Shown here: positions 28,125 to 36,698 of the stretch, in pieces
Position numbering within the stretch: position 1 is the stretch's first letter
How the letters are laid out: each line of letters opens with the position of its first letter
Assembly (NCBI RefSeq): GCF_019711355.1
Contig: NZ_CP081297.1
Location: forward strand, 682,001-746,000
DNA: 64,000 nt
Origin: Qipengyuania psychrotolerans
GTDB taxonomy: Bacteria > Pseudomonadota > Alphaproteobacteria > Sphingomonadales > Sphingomonadaceae
Direction of reading: 5' to 3'
The notes under the pieces: model-generated
Seen by the model: the letters and a program-made list of their open reading frames with translations, nothing else
What the model was told of the DNA's origin: nothing
The model's database searches: none
Made by a program: the position numbers and the translations under genes

Positions 28125-29021
28125 ATGACTTTGTTTCAATACAGACACTCGGGCTTGTCGGTCGCATCGCAGCTGGAACTGCCTGAGTGGGCCGAGTTTG
28201 CGAGTGAATTCTCCGAGCTAGATATCAAGATTGTGATCGATGACGGGCGCATTGCAGACTGCCCACGCGATGGTTCGACAATTGTGGATGGAGCAAATGT
28301 GCGCTTCGCAATTGATGGCATTGGCGGATGGCAGATAGAGGGCGGCCACACGATCGGCCTTTATCCCGGGCCCGCGACTAACCCGCGCGAACTGCGCCTG
28401 TTTACCTTGGGTAGCGCGTGGGGCGCTCTAGGCTATCAGCGCGGCCTTGCAATGTGGCACGGCAGCGCGGTTGCGCGGAAGGGAAGGGCGTTCCTGTTCT
28501 GCGGCGATGCAGGTGCCGGCAAGAGCACGATGGCGGGCGGTATGCTGGCGCGCGGGGCGAAGCTGGTCGCGGACGATCTTAGCCGGATCGATTGCGGCGG
28601 GGACGGTGCAATCATCTATCCTTCCAGCGCGCGCATCAAATTATGGCGCGCGGCAATCGACAGGTTCGGTTGGAGCGACCGCGTGCTCCAGCAGGACTAT
28701 TTCCGCGATGATAAATACCATTGCTCGGTTCCGTCCCATGCAGCGGGCAAGGAACCCGTCCGACTATCCGGCATCGTTGTCCTCGAAAATAGCGAGGACA
28801 CTGCTCTTGACCGTTTGAATGGCGGCGAAGCGCTCAGCCAAGTCATGCGGGGCACGACCTATCGGCCTGAAATGTTGCAGGCGATGAACCGCTGGTCCGA
28901 GCAGGGAGCGCTGGCCGCGCAAATTGTCGCGAAGACCCCGGTTTGGCGCCTCCGCAGGCCCAAGGATTACAGCGCGCTCGGCAAAGTGTGTGCCGCTACC
29001 GAGGCGCTGTGGGACCAATAG
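28125..29021 (+). CDS. HprK-like P-loop kinase domain protein (orphan)
   Basis: 298 residues when started at 28125, which has GCGGAG upstream; an ATG at 28098 adds nine unlikely residues. The first 105 residues are variable. Then come WHGSAV and the Walker A GDAGAGKS (127-134), followed by [10 protein letters not shown], as in the HPr kinase/phosphorylase C-terminal domain. Such proteins occur in alphaproteobacteria without full phosphotransferase systems and in peptide or exopolysaccharide loci. No HPr, EI or EIIA gene is beside it, so its target is unknown. Confidence 0.7.
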   Translation: MTLFQYRHSGLSVASQLELPEWAEFASEFSELDIKIVIDDGRIADCPRDGSTIVDGANVRFAIDGIGGWQIEGGHTIGLYPGPATNPRELRLFTLGSAWGALGYQRGLAMWHGSAVARKGRAFLFCGDAGAGKSTMAGGMLARGAKLVADDLSRIDCGGDGAIIYPSSARIKLWRAAIDRFGWSDRVLQQDYFRDDKYHCSVPSHAAGKEPVRLSGIVVLENSEDTALDRLNGGEALSQVMRGTTYRPEMLQAMNRWSEQGALAAQIVAKTPVWRLRRPKDYSALGKVCAATEALWDQ

Positions 29022-29031
29022 GTGGGGAAAG

Positions 29032-29107
29032 TGGTGCCCGGGGACGGATTCGAACCGCCGACACTGCGATTTTCAGTCGCATGCTCTACCAACTGAGCTA
29101 CCCGGGC
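29032..29107 (-). tRNA. tRNA-Phe (anticodon GAA)
   Basis: On the - strand a complete cloverleaf is readable: acceptor GCCCGGG/CCCGGGC, D arm GCTCAGTTGGTAGAGC, anticodon stem TGCGA/TCGCA with loop CTGAAAA giving anticodon GAA, T arm GGCGG-TTCGAAT-CCGTC and an encoded CCA end at 29032-29034. It lies 10 bp past the HprK-like gene, on the opposite strand. Confidence 0.97.
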
Positions 29108-29195
29108 GCTCCTTCGCTGGGGCCACTCAAGGGCCGCTCCAGCGGTTGGAGTGCGCGCCTATGGCGAAGGCGCGCGGTCTTGGCAAGGCCCTAAT

Positions 29196-29384
29196 TCAGT
29201 CCTTGTCGCCGCCAATCACCTCTGCCGCGATTTCTTCGGGCATGGCGGGGCGCCCCGGCACTGCATATCCATCCCCGAACCATTTCGACAGGTCGCGGTC
29301 GCGGCAGCGGGTGGAACAGAACGGCGTGTGCTCTTCCGAGCGCGGTTTCTTGCAGATCGGGCAGGTACGTAGCTTACTAGTCAT
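29196..29384 (-). CDS. yacG: DNA gyrase inhibitor YacG / zinc-binding protein
   Basis: 62 residues from MTSKLRTC. Four cysteines, CPIC near the start and CSTRC later, make the YacG treble-clef-like zinc site, followed by the conserved RDRDLSKWFGDGYAVPG. YacG binds GyrB and blocks its DNA binding. Its start overlaps the rng stop by 8 bp, so it is the last gene of the infA-maf-rng-yacG operon. Confidence 0.93.
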   Translation of the reverse strand: MTSKLRTCPICKKPRSEEHTPFCSTRCRDRDLSKWFGDGYAVPGRPAMPEEIAAEVIGGDKD

Positions 29385-30327
29385 GACTGATGATTTGGGC
29401 AGCGGCCGCTTCGATGGCAAGGCCCGGATCGGTCTCTATCCTCACTTGGCGCCCCGTGCGCTTCTCCAGCTCCTCAAGCCACTCGGGCTTGAGCTTTGCC
29501 TTCAACGCGGGATGGACGGTCAGCAGGGTAATTCCCGCACCTTCGACCCTTTCCGCACGCCGCAATGCCATCCGGGCTGCTGCACCCACACGAGAAGTCG
29601 CCATGCGGTGGAGCAGCGAAGGCCCTTCGAGCCGCGCGACCAGCTGAACAAAGCCGAAGCCGTTCATTGCGGTGCGTTCGTGCGGCCAATGGTCGAGCGC
29701 TTCGTCCAGCGCAGCGTCGACTGCCTTTCGGTCTGCTTTCGCCTCCAATGTGGGAAAGTCGATCCCGATCGACCCACCAAGGTCAAATCGTCCCAGCCTA
29801 TCGCCGATGACGTGAACAGCCTTTGCGCCGAGCTCCCCGGGGCCAAGATCGCCGTCGATATCGATCAATGTCATCGCCGGAGTGACCGCAAACAGGAGCG
29901 AGCCGCCAGCAAAATCGACTTGCCCGCGAGATGCCTCTTCCCAGACATCTTCCCAGGAACCTGATGGAAACCGGTGTACGGTTTTGCCAGTCTCAAACAC
30001 ATCCGCGGCGCCAGTGCGCACAGTGTCGGCGGGCCTGGCAGAAGGCAGCTTCAGCCGTCCACGTTCGGCAATTGCGCCGCGCGTGATGACGACGGGCAGG
30101 TTCGCACCCTCGGTAAGTTCACGGGGTAGCTTGTCGAGCAGGATTTCGCGGCCGTCTGCGAGTTCGCCGGTCCCGCGCGAACCGCGCTTGGTCGTGAGCT
30201 TGGCCTCGACCTGTTGGCCTGCGTGAAGTTCGCCGTGCCAGCGGCATTTTGCTGCCAGGACGCGATCGTTTTCAATCAGTAGCGCGCGATCCTCACCGAT
30301 GCCGCGTTCGATCAACCAGTCAGGCAA
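29377..30327 (-). CDS. rng: Ribonuclease E/G family protein (short form)
   Basis: 316 residues, far shorter than E. coli RNase G (about 490). The N-terminal part carries an S1-like segment (about 25-75). The catalytic part shows LIDIDGDLGPGE in place of the usual IDVNSG, and FDLGGSIGIDFPTLE, which matches the DLGG-IDF motif. The zinc-link and small domain of the long enzymes are not seen. Short forms of this kind are usual in sphingomonads, where a separate full RNase E exists. The start overlaps the maf stop by 8 bp. Confidence 0.88.
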   Translation of the reverse strand: MPDWLIERGIGEDRALLIENDRVLAAKCRWHGELHAGQQVEAKLTTKRGSRGTGELADGREILLDKLPRELTEGANLPVVITRGAIAERGRLKLPSARPADTVRTGAADVFETGKTVHRFPSGSWEDVWEEASRGQVDFAGGSLLFAVTPAMTLIDIDGDLGPGELGAKAVHVIGDRLGRFDLGGSIGIDFPTLEAKADRKAVDAALDEALDHWPHERTAMNGFGFVQLVARLEGPSLLHRMATSRVGAAARMALRRAERVEGAGITLLTVHPALKAKLKPEWLEELEKRTGRQVRIETDPGLAIEAAAAQIISHD

Positions 30328-30895
30328 TGTCGAACCCGGCGGCCTTCAGCAGCGCACGTGTCTCGTAGAGCGGCAGTCCGATTACTGCGCTGTGGCTACC
30401 CTGGATGCGGCTGATCAGACCCTCTGCAAGGCCCTGGATAGCATAGCCTCCTGCCTTTCCGTCCCATTCGCCGCTGGCGATATAGGCGTCGATTTCTTCG
30501 AGAGAGAGGCGTTTGAACATGACCACAGTCTCGCTCAGCCGTTCACGCATTTTGCCATCGGGATCGCGCAGGGCAATTGCCGACAGCACGCGGTGCCTGC
30601 GGCCGGAAAGCAGTTCCAGACACTTGCGAGCAGTCGTCTCGTCTTCCGCCTTTGGCAGGATGCGCCGTCCGGCAGCGACCACCGTGTCGCCGGCCAGAAC
30701 AAAGCTATCACTGGACGCGGCTGCTTCGGCCTTTTCGCGTGCCATGCGCTTGGCATAGTCGCGCGGAAGCTCGCCCTTGGCAGGCGTCTCGTCGATATCT
30801 GCAGGAGCGATTCCATCCGGCGTCAGGCCGAGCCGCGCGATCAATTCGCGGCGGCGCGGGCTGGCGGATGCTAGTATAAGGGTGGGCTGGCCCAC
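30320..30895 (-). CDS. maf: Maf-like nucleoside triphosphate pyrophosphatase
   Basis: 191 residues. LILASASPRRRELIARLGL is the Maf signature, with FVLAGDTVV and LSGRRHRVLSAIAL following. Maf/YhdE/YceF proteins hydrolyse non-canonical or modified NTPs such as dTTP/UTP or m7GTP. The exact subclass cannot be fixed by eye. It lies 6 bp downstream of infA and overlaps rng by 8 bp. Confidence 0.94.
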   Translation of the reverse strand: MGQPTLILASASPRRRELIARLGLTPDGIAPADIDETPAKGELPRDYAKRMAREKAEAAASSDSFVLAGDTVVAAGRRILPKAEDETTARKCLELLSGRRHRVLSAIALRDPDGKMRERLSETVVMFKRLSLEEIDAYIASGEWDGKAGGYAIQGLAEGLISRIQGSHSAVIGLPLYETRALLKAAGFDIA

Positions 30896-30901
30896 GGCAG
30901 C

Positions 30902-31159
30902 TTATTGCGGGCCCGGACCCTGACCAGGGCCGCCGCGACCAGGCATGAAGCGATAGGTGATGCGCGCCTTGGTCAAATCATAGGGCGTCAGTTCGCACAG
31001 CACTTCGTCGCCCACGAGCACGCGGATGCGGTTCTTGCGCATCTTGCCAGCTGTGTGGCCGAGTACCTCATGGCCGTTCTCGAGCTCGACACGGAACATT
31101 GCATTGGGCAGCAGCTCCACAACGCGCCCGCGCATTTCGAGAAGTTCTTCTTTGGCCAT
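30902..31159 (-). CDS. infA: Translation initiation factor IF-1
   Basis: 85 residues from [11 protein letters not shown]; the core up to ARITYRF is the conserved IF-1 S1/OB fold. The family normally ends near residue 72; here it continues with a Gly/Pro tail ([14 protein letters not shown]). IF-1 binds the ribosomal A site during initiation. It heads the infA-maf-rng-yacG operon, a typical order in this bacterial group. Confidence 0.96.
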   Translation of the reverse strand: MAKEELLEMRGRVVELLPNAMFRVELENGHEVLGHTAGKMRKNRIRVLVGDEVLCELTPYDLTKARITYRFMPGRGGPGQGPGPQ

Positions 31160-31227
31160 TCGTATCCTTAGCAAAAATGTTGTTCATCGACTTGTGTCGC
31201 GCGCCCATAGCGGGAGGCGGGATAAAA

Positions 31228-31263
31228 GGGAAGCTTTAGGCATTGAGCCTTGTGAAGCTTCCC
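31228..31263. repeat. Long imperfect hairpin upstream of infA
   Basis: GGGAAGCTT at 31228-31236 pairs exactly with AAGCTTCCC at 31255-31263, and the 18-base interior contains a second small stem AGGC/GCCT. It lies 69 bp upstream of infA and 100 bp upstream of the divergent TonB receptor, with no T run. It could be an operator for either promoter or part of the infA leader. Confidence 0.65.
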
Positions 31264-31362
31264 TGCGACATTCCATTACACGATGTTCGTATCAACCATA
31301 TCAAGAGCCACCTAAATGCGGTTCGGCGGTGGGCGTACACGAACTGTAACTAGGATTATGCG

Positions 31363-34107
31363 TTGAAAAATCTACGTTCCCGGACCTCCGCGATCGCGCT
31401 GTCGTTCGCATTTCTGTGCACCTCTGCGCCCGTCTTTGCGGAAGAGCAGGATTCTTCCGTCACCCAGGATCCTGAAGCGGAAGAAATGACGGTTCCGCCG
31501 GCTACGACCGACCTGATTGTCGTCGAGGGTACGCGCATTCGCGGCCAACTGTTCGTTGAAGAAAAACCCATCGCCGAATTCAACGAAGAAGACATCGCGG
31601 CATTCGGTGCCAGCAGTATCGCCGATGTAATCGCTGCCATCGAACCTGCAACGGGTAGCGGCGCGCGCGGTTCTCGGGGAGGCGGACGCCCGGTTTTCCT
31701 GATCAATGGCATCCGAGTATCGAGCTGGCGCGAATTTCGCAGCTATCCGCCCGAAGCTATCCGCAAAGTGGAAGTTTTCCCGGAAGAAACGGCCCAAAGG
31801 TTCGGCTATTCTGCTGATCAGCGCGTCGTGAATATCCTGCTCAAACCGAACTTCCGAAGCGTTACCGCCGAAGTCGAAGTCGAGGGCCCGGACCGGGGTG
31901 GCTTCACTCGCAACGAACAGGAACTCACCTTCCTGAGGATTGGTGACAAGGGCCGTCTCAATTTCAATCTCGACATCGAAGATTCCAGCCTGCTGACCGA
32001 GGCCGAGCGCGATCTGATCGTCGAAAGCGGACAGCCGGGCGAAGCGCAGTTCCGCAGCTTGCGTGCCGACACCATGAGTGCCGAAGGAACGGTGAACTAC
32101 GCCCGCGCATTCATCGATTCGGGCCTCTCGATGAGCCTGAACGGGACCTTCAATCACTCTGAAAGTCGCAGCCTATCCGGCCTGTCGAACGACGGACTCG
32201 TACCGTTGGAACGGCGCGGCGACGTGGATACGGCATCCGTCGGGGCGACGTTCTCCAAACCGGTTGGCGACTGGAATGCGGTCTTCACGAACAACTCTGT
32301 CTACACGGACAGCCGGACCGAAATCGACAGTTTCAACGGTAGCGGGTTCGACATCGCCAACAGCCAAACCTGGCGGCTGGACAATGCGATCACGCTGACA
32401 GGATATCCGATTGCGTTGCCTGCCGGTGATGTAAGCGTCACGGTAGATTATGGCCTCGACTGGGTCCGGATATCCAGCGACGATACACGCTCAAGCCTGG
32501 AAACAGAGCTGACAAGGCGGCGCTTCAATGGGCGCACGAACCTTTCGGTGCCCATTTCCGAGGTCGGCGGGCATTGGGGCGCTATCGGCGGGCTCAGCCT
32601 GAATTTCAGCTCGGGTTTCGAGGATCTTTCAGACTTCGGAACGCTCGCTAACTGGAGCGCCGGGGCAAACTGGCGTCCGACGGACACTCTGGGCTTCAGT
32701 GCAACGCGGATATGGCGCGAAGTTGCGCCTGGCCTCAGCAGTCTCGGCGATCCGCGGATTGACGAGTTCAACGTGCCGATCTTCGACTATTCAACCGGCG
32801 ACACGGTGCTCGCCACCCTGATCACAGGCGGAAATTCCGACCTTTTGGCCGAAACGCAGGCCGACTGGAAATTTAGCGGAAATTGGGAGCTACCTTTCTG
32901 GGAAAATGCCCGGTTCCAGGTGGATTACGGCATCAACCGTTCGCGCGACGTCACGGCGTCACCGGGTTTTAGCGCGGCATTTGAAGAGGCCTTTCCCGAC
33001 CGCGTTATTCGCAGCGGCGCGGGCGAACTGCTCGCGTTAGATCGGCGCCCGCTGACCCTGTTCGAAACACGCAGCAGGGTTCTATCCTTCGGTCTGAATA
33101 CGCGCGGTCAAATCGGCAAGGCGCCAGAGCGTGAGGAACGCGGGTCCGAAGGCCGCAGAGGCCCGCCGCAGGGTGGAGGTGAAAGGTCGCGGGGCGCTGG
33201 CGGCAGGTTTGATCCGGCCCAGATGCAGGCGGTGCGCGAAACTTTCTGCAGCACCCCAGAAGGCGAAATGCCCGACCTGACGAAAATCCCGGAGATGTTC
33301 CGCGCTCGCCTGCTTGATGCGGATGGCAATCCTGATCCCGAAAAGATCGCTGCGGCGCGCCAGCGTTTTTGCGGCGAAGAAGCCGAGCAGCGCGGCGAAC
33401 GATTTGCCGCAATGCGCGAAGCGATCTGTGCCGATCCGCCCAAGCTGGACGGTCTGCCCGAAGAAATGCTCGCTCGCCTTAAAGACGAGAACGGGGAAAT
33501 TGATCCAGAGAAGCTCAAGGCCATGCGAGAGCGCATGTGTTCAGCATCCGGCGGTGAGAACCAGCAGGGCGGCCAGCGCGGTGGAGGCGGCTTTGGCCGG
33601 ATGTTCGGAGGCGGAGACGAGCAGGATACTCGCCCGCGTTACTTCCTGAGCTTCAATCACAATATCGTGCTCGAGAACGAGGTTCTCCTGGCGCAGGACG
33701 GTCCGTTGTTCGACCAGTTGGCGGGGAACGTGCTGAGTGGCGGTGCTATTTCCGAAAATACCTCGCGGCTCGAAGCCGGTCTTTTCTGGCAGGGCTACGG
33801 CATGAGGCTGTCGGGTCGGTATACCGGGGAAGCGACTCTTCTAGGCGGTGATCTTCCCGGATCGAGCGACCTGTTCTTTGGCGACCTCGCCACCTTCGAT
33901 GTCCGCTTGTTCGCCGACCTCGGCGAGGTGCTCGACAAGGAAGAAGGCTGGTTCAAGGGCCTTCGCCTATCGCTTGTGGCCGACAACGTCTTTGATGCCC
34001 GCCGCTCGGTCGTGGACGAAAATGGCGAAACGCCAGCCGCATTCGAGCCGTTCCGGATCGATCCGGTTGGCCGCTATCTCGGTATCGACATCCGCAAGGC
34101 GTTCTGA
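31363..34107 (+). CDS. TonB-dependent receptor with Gly/Arg-rich, Cys-repeat insertion
   Basis: 914 residues, TTG start with AGGA upstream. A signal peptide (about 1-30, ending APVFAEEQD) is followed by a plug beginning TDLIVVEGTRIRGQ and containing GRPVFLINGIRV and VEVFPEETAQRFGYSADQRVVNILLK, as in the sphingomonad receptor group lacking a classic TonB box. The barrel ends RYLGIDIRKAF. Residues about 585-757 are an insertion: Gly/Arg-rich flanks around two related repeats (about 621-671 and 681-729), each with two cysteines and an Asp/Asn/Glu-rich turn (DADGNPDPEK, DENGEIDPEK). The insert probably forms an extracellular or periplasmic loop. The ligand is unknown. Confidence 0.87.
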   Translation: MKNLRSRTSAIALSFAFLCTSAPVFAEEQDSSVTQDPEAEEMTVPPATTDLIVVEGTRIRGQLFVEEKPIAEFNEEDIAAFGASSIADVIAAIEPATGSGARGSRGGGRPVFLINGIRVSSWREFRSYPPEAIRKVEVFPEETAQRFGYSADQRVVNILLKPNFRSVTAEVEVEGPDRGGFTRNEQELTFLRIGDKGRLNFNLDIEDSSLLTEAERDLIVESGQPGEAQFRSLRADTMSAEGTVNYARAFIDSGLSMSLNGTFNHSESRSLSGLSNDGLVPLERRGDVDTASVGATFSKPVGDWNAVFTNNSVYTDSRTEIDSFNGSGFDIANSQTWRLDNAITLTGYPIALPAGDVSVTVDYGLDWVRISSDDTRSSLETELTRRRFNGRTNLSVPISEVGGHWGAIGGLSLNFSSGFEDLSDFGTLANWSAGANWRPTDTLGFSATRIWREVAPGLSSLGDPRIDEFNVPIFDYSTGDTVLATLITGGNSDLLAETQADWKFSGNWELPFWENARFQVDYGINRSRDVTASPGFSAAFEEAFPDRVIRSGAGELLALDRRPLTLFETRSRVLSFGLNTRGQIGKAPEREERGSEGRRGPPQGGGERSRGAGGRFDPAQMQAVRETFCSTPEGEMPDLTKIPEMFRARLLDADGNPDPEKIAAARQRFCGEEAEQRGERFAAMREAICADPPKLDGLPEEMLARLKDENGEIDPEKLKAMRERMCSASGGENQQGGQRGGGGFGRMFGGGDEQDTRPRYFLSFNHNIVLENEVLLAQDGPLFDQLAGNVLSGGAISENTSRLEAGLFWQGYGMRLSGRYTGEATLLGGDLPGSSDLFFGDLATFDVRLFADLGEVLDKEEGWFKGLRLSLVADNVFDARRSVVDENGETPAAFEPFRIDPVGRYLGIDIRKAF

Positions 34108-34123
34108 CGCCCCGCAGGCGCGC

Positions 34124-34912
34124 TCAGTGTAGCGCGCGCTGCGGATAGAGCAGCTTCGCCCAGGCCGGAGCGGTGAAGGGCTTCCATTCGCCTTCCGCCT
34201 GCGAAAGCCGGTCGGCGATTGCAAATACGGCTGCCGGGTTCACGCCGAGCCCGCAATGGCTGGCAAGAACTTCGATGTTTTCGCAGTCTTTGCGGCCGCC
34301 CTTCTGAACGGACCCGCGCCAATGCACCACTCCGTCGCTGCGCGTGAGAACCGAGGTGGTGGGCACCGGCGGCGCTTCGGCGAGTTTCTGGAAATTGCCG
34401 ACCTTCATGACCTCCGGCTCCTTGCCGTTGAGATATTCGAACAGACGGCGGGCATTGGTGTGATTGCGATCGTCGGAGATCGGGCTGCCGAGGCTGATGA
34501 CGAGACGGATTTTCTCCGGTGCCAGTTTCGCCAGTTCGCGTGCGAACACGCCGCCAAGGCTCCACCCGACAATGCTGATCGGCCGCCCAGTGCGCTCGTA
34601 CAATTCATCGACGCAGTTCATCATCGCTTCGATGCGTGCTTCGTCGACCTTTATATTGCGACCAAGGTTCCAGCCGGCGCACTGGTACCCGAGATCGCAT
34701 AACAGGCGGCGAAGCGGGCCGGTGGAGTGATCCGAGGCCATGAAGCCGGGCAGCACAAGGACGCCGTGTCCATCGCCGCGCGGCAACATGCTCATGAACG
34801 GGCGCAGCGCATAAAAGCTGGCTAATTCGGACATGGCGCGGCTGGGTTCGGCCAGCGTCCAGAACCGGCTGGGCGGGCGCGCATCAATCTGCGCGGCAGT
34901 AGCTGTGGTCAC
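34124..34912 (-). CDS. Alpha/beta hydrolase (lipase-like)
   Basis: 262 residues. VLVLPGFMASDHSTGPLRRLL supplies the oxyanion region and IVGWSLGG the nucleophile elbow (Ser118), followed by LVISLGSPISDD. A C-terminal His lies in ASHCGLGVNP. This resembles the PGAP1/lipase class 2-like esterases. Its start overlaps the WS/DGAT stop (4 bp), so the two are coupled and a role in neutral-lipid turnover is likely, by inference. Confidence 0.82.
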   Translation of the reverse strand: MTTATAAQIDARPPSRFWTLAEPSRAMSELASFYALRPFMSMLPRGDGHGVLVLPGFMASDHSTGPLRRLLCDLGYQCAGWNLGRNIKVDEARIEAMMNCVDELYERTGRPISIVGWSLGGVFARELAKLAPEKIRLVISLGSPISDDRNHTNARRLFEYLNGKEPEVMKVGNFQKLAEAPPVPTTSVLTRSDGVVHWRGSVQKGGRKDCENIEVLASHCGLGVNPAAVFAIADRLSQAEGEWKPFTAPAWAKLLYPQRALH

Positions 34913-36576
34913 GATTTAGGTGTTCCTTTCCCTTTCGGGGCAGCCTTTGAACGGCTGGCGACCCCCTTGGTGCCCTTCGATGTGCTTTTCGCGGGCGTGT
35001 TCTTATTGGCGGTGGCCTTCTTGGCCGGTGCCCGCTTCTTTGCGGCGGGCTTTGTTGCTGTTGTTTTCTTCGCGGCAGTTTTCTTGGCAGCAGGCTTCTT
35101 CGCCGGAGCCTTCGCCTTGGATTGGGGCGCTTCCTTCGGCTTGCTATCTGCTGGCGCGTTCTTCGCCGCATCGCGCAGTTCGTTGAAGCTATCCTCGATG
35201 CACTGGATGTAGAACTCCGGATCGGGCAGCAATTCGCGGCATGCGGTGAAGGAAATCGTCGCTTCGTCGGTATAGGACTGGACCACATGGCCGAGGCCCA
35301 TTCCGTCGGTCAGGCAGACGAGACCCATCTGGCTTTCGAGCCGCGCACCGCAAGAATAAATTGGCACAGGCGGGCCGGGCACGTTGGTGACGACCGTGGT
35401 GAACATCGGGCCAACTCCGCGATCCGCGAGGCCAAGACGGGTATAAAGCTGCGCGCCGAGGCTCATCCACAAGGCAGGGCTGACCTTGCTCATCTCGGTC
35501 ATGTTGCGCGCGCCCATCGCGTCGGTCATCGCCTTGGAATTGCTGGTGCGCGCATGGCAATATTCCAGCCGTTCGAGCGGGTCATCGATATGTGTGCCAA
35601 GCGGGGCTACCATCGCGGCAACCTGGTTGCCCATGGCGCCCTTCTCGTTCTTGGCCCGCACCGAAATGGGCGCCATCGCGGTCAGTGTTTTCTTCGGAAG
35701 ATCGTCTTTGGCAAGCAGGTATTTGCGCATCGCACCGCCGACGATGGCGAGGAAAACATCGTTGACCTTGGCACCGGGAACCGCCGTGCGGATCGCCTTG
35801 ATGTCGGCAAGCGGTACGCTGCGCCCTTCGACCACGCGGTGGCCGGAAATCTTGCGATTGAAGAGCGTCTTGGGCGCGATCATCTCGCGCGGGACATCGA
35901 ATTCCTTGGCGACCAGGCCCTTCAGCGCCTTGGCGAGGCCGGGCGCGGCCTTGGCTGCCACCTCAATCTGTTTCAGCGGATTGGTTATCGCATTGAAATA
36001 GCTTTTGCCGAGCAACTCGACGGGATTGGGCACCTTTTCAGGCTTCCAGGTATCGGGCGTGTCCGGTGCCGGTTCGTCAGGCGTCAGCGTGTGCATGGCT
36101 TCGAGCAGGTCGACGCCGCTCATACCGTCGATTGCCGCGTGATGCACCTTGGTCACCATGGCGAAGCTGCCTTGCGGAATTCCTGGAATATTCTCCAAGC
36201 CTTCCACCACGGTGAATTCCCACGGCGGCCGGGTGAGGTCGAGAGGGCGGGCAAAGATACGAGCGGCTTGTATGCAAAGCTGCCGCCAGTCGCCCGGCTT
36301 GGGCAGGGCGAGGTGCCGGACATGGTATTCGAGGTCGAAATCGGGGTCTTCGATCCAGTACGGATAGTCGAGGTCGAAGGGAACTTGCACGAGCCGCTGG
36401 CGGATCGTCTTGCTCAGCTGCATGCGGCTTTCGAAGAATTTCAGGATATCTTTGAAACGGACGAACCCGCCGGGCGCAGTCTCGGGGTTGTAGATCAGTA
36501 TCGAACCGATGTGCATCGGTGAATTGCGTGTCTCGAGTGCGACGAAACTCGCGTCCATACCCTGGAGTTGCTGCAT
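34909..36576 (-). CDS. Wax ester synthase/diacylglycerol acyltransferase with Lys/Ala-rich tail
   Basis: 555 residues. The WS/DGAT condensing motif HHAAIDG is at 145-151 and a PLDLTRPPWE motif precedes it, both family signatures. The acyltransferase body ends near residue 470, about the normal family length. A tail of about 84 residues follows, made almost only of Lys, Ala, Pro, Thr and Ser with repeated AAKK-type units, as in histone H1-like proteins. The enzyme makes wax esters or triacylglycerol at the membrane or lipid-droplet surface; the tail could bind DNA or acidic lipid. It is followed by the overlapping lipase-like gene. Confidence 0.9.
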   Translation of the reverse strand: MQQLQGMDASFVALETRNSPMHIGSILIYNPETAPGGFVRFKDILKFFESRMQLSKTIRQRLVQVPFDLDYPYWIEDPDFDLEYHVRHLALPKPGDWRQLCIQAARIFARPLDLTRPPWEFTVVEGLENIPGIPQGSFAMVTKVHHAAIDGMSGVDLLEAMHTLTPDEPAPDTPDTWKPEKVPNPVELLGKSYFNAITNPLKQIEVAAKAAPGLAKALKGLVAKEFDVPREMIAPKTLFNRKISGHRVVEGRSVPLADIKAIRTAVPGAKVNDVFLAIVGGAMRKYLLAKDDLPKKTLTAMAPISVRAKNEKGAMGNQVAAMVAPLGTHIDDPLERLEYCHARTSNSKAMTDAMGARNMTEMSKVSPALWMSLGAQLYTRLGLADRGVGPMFTTVVTNVPGPPVPIYSCGARLESQMGLVCLTDGMGLGHVVQSYTDEATISFTACRELLPDPEFYIQCIEDSFNELRDAAKNAPADSKPKEAPQSKAKAPAKKPAAKKTAAKKTTATKPAAKKRAPAKKATANKNTPAKSTSKGTKGVASRSKAAPKGKGTPKS

Positions 36577-36698
36577 GCGTTCCTTTCCGAGCTACCGCAG
36601 TTCCATCCGGTCCCGCGATACCTCTCCCCTGCTCGGCCAGCTTTTGCGGGTCCGAAAGGAGGAAGCTAGCACTTTGGTGCAGTGCGTCAAATAGGTCC

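Noticed and set aside
35122..36522. 466-codon open frame on the + strand opposite the WS/DGAT gene
   Set aside because: It is antisense to a gene with the intact HHAAIDG motif, shows no recognisable domain and arises from the GC-rich codon pattern.
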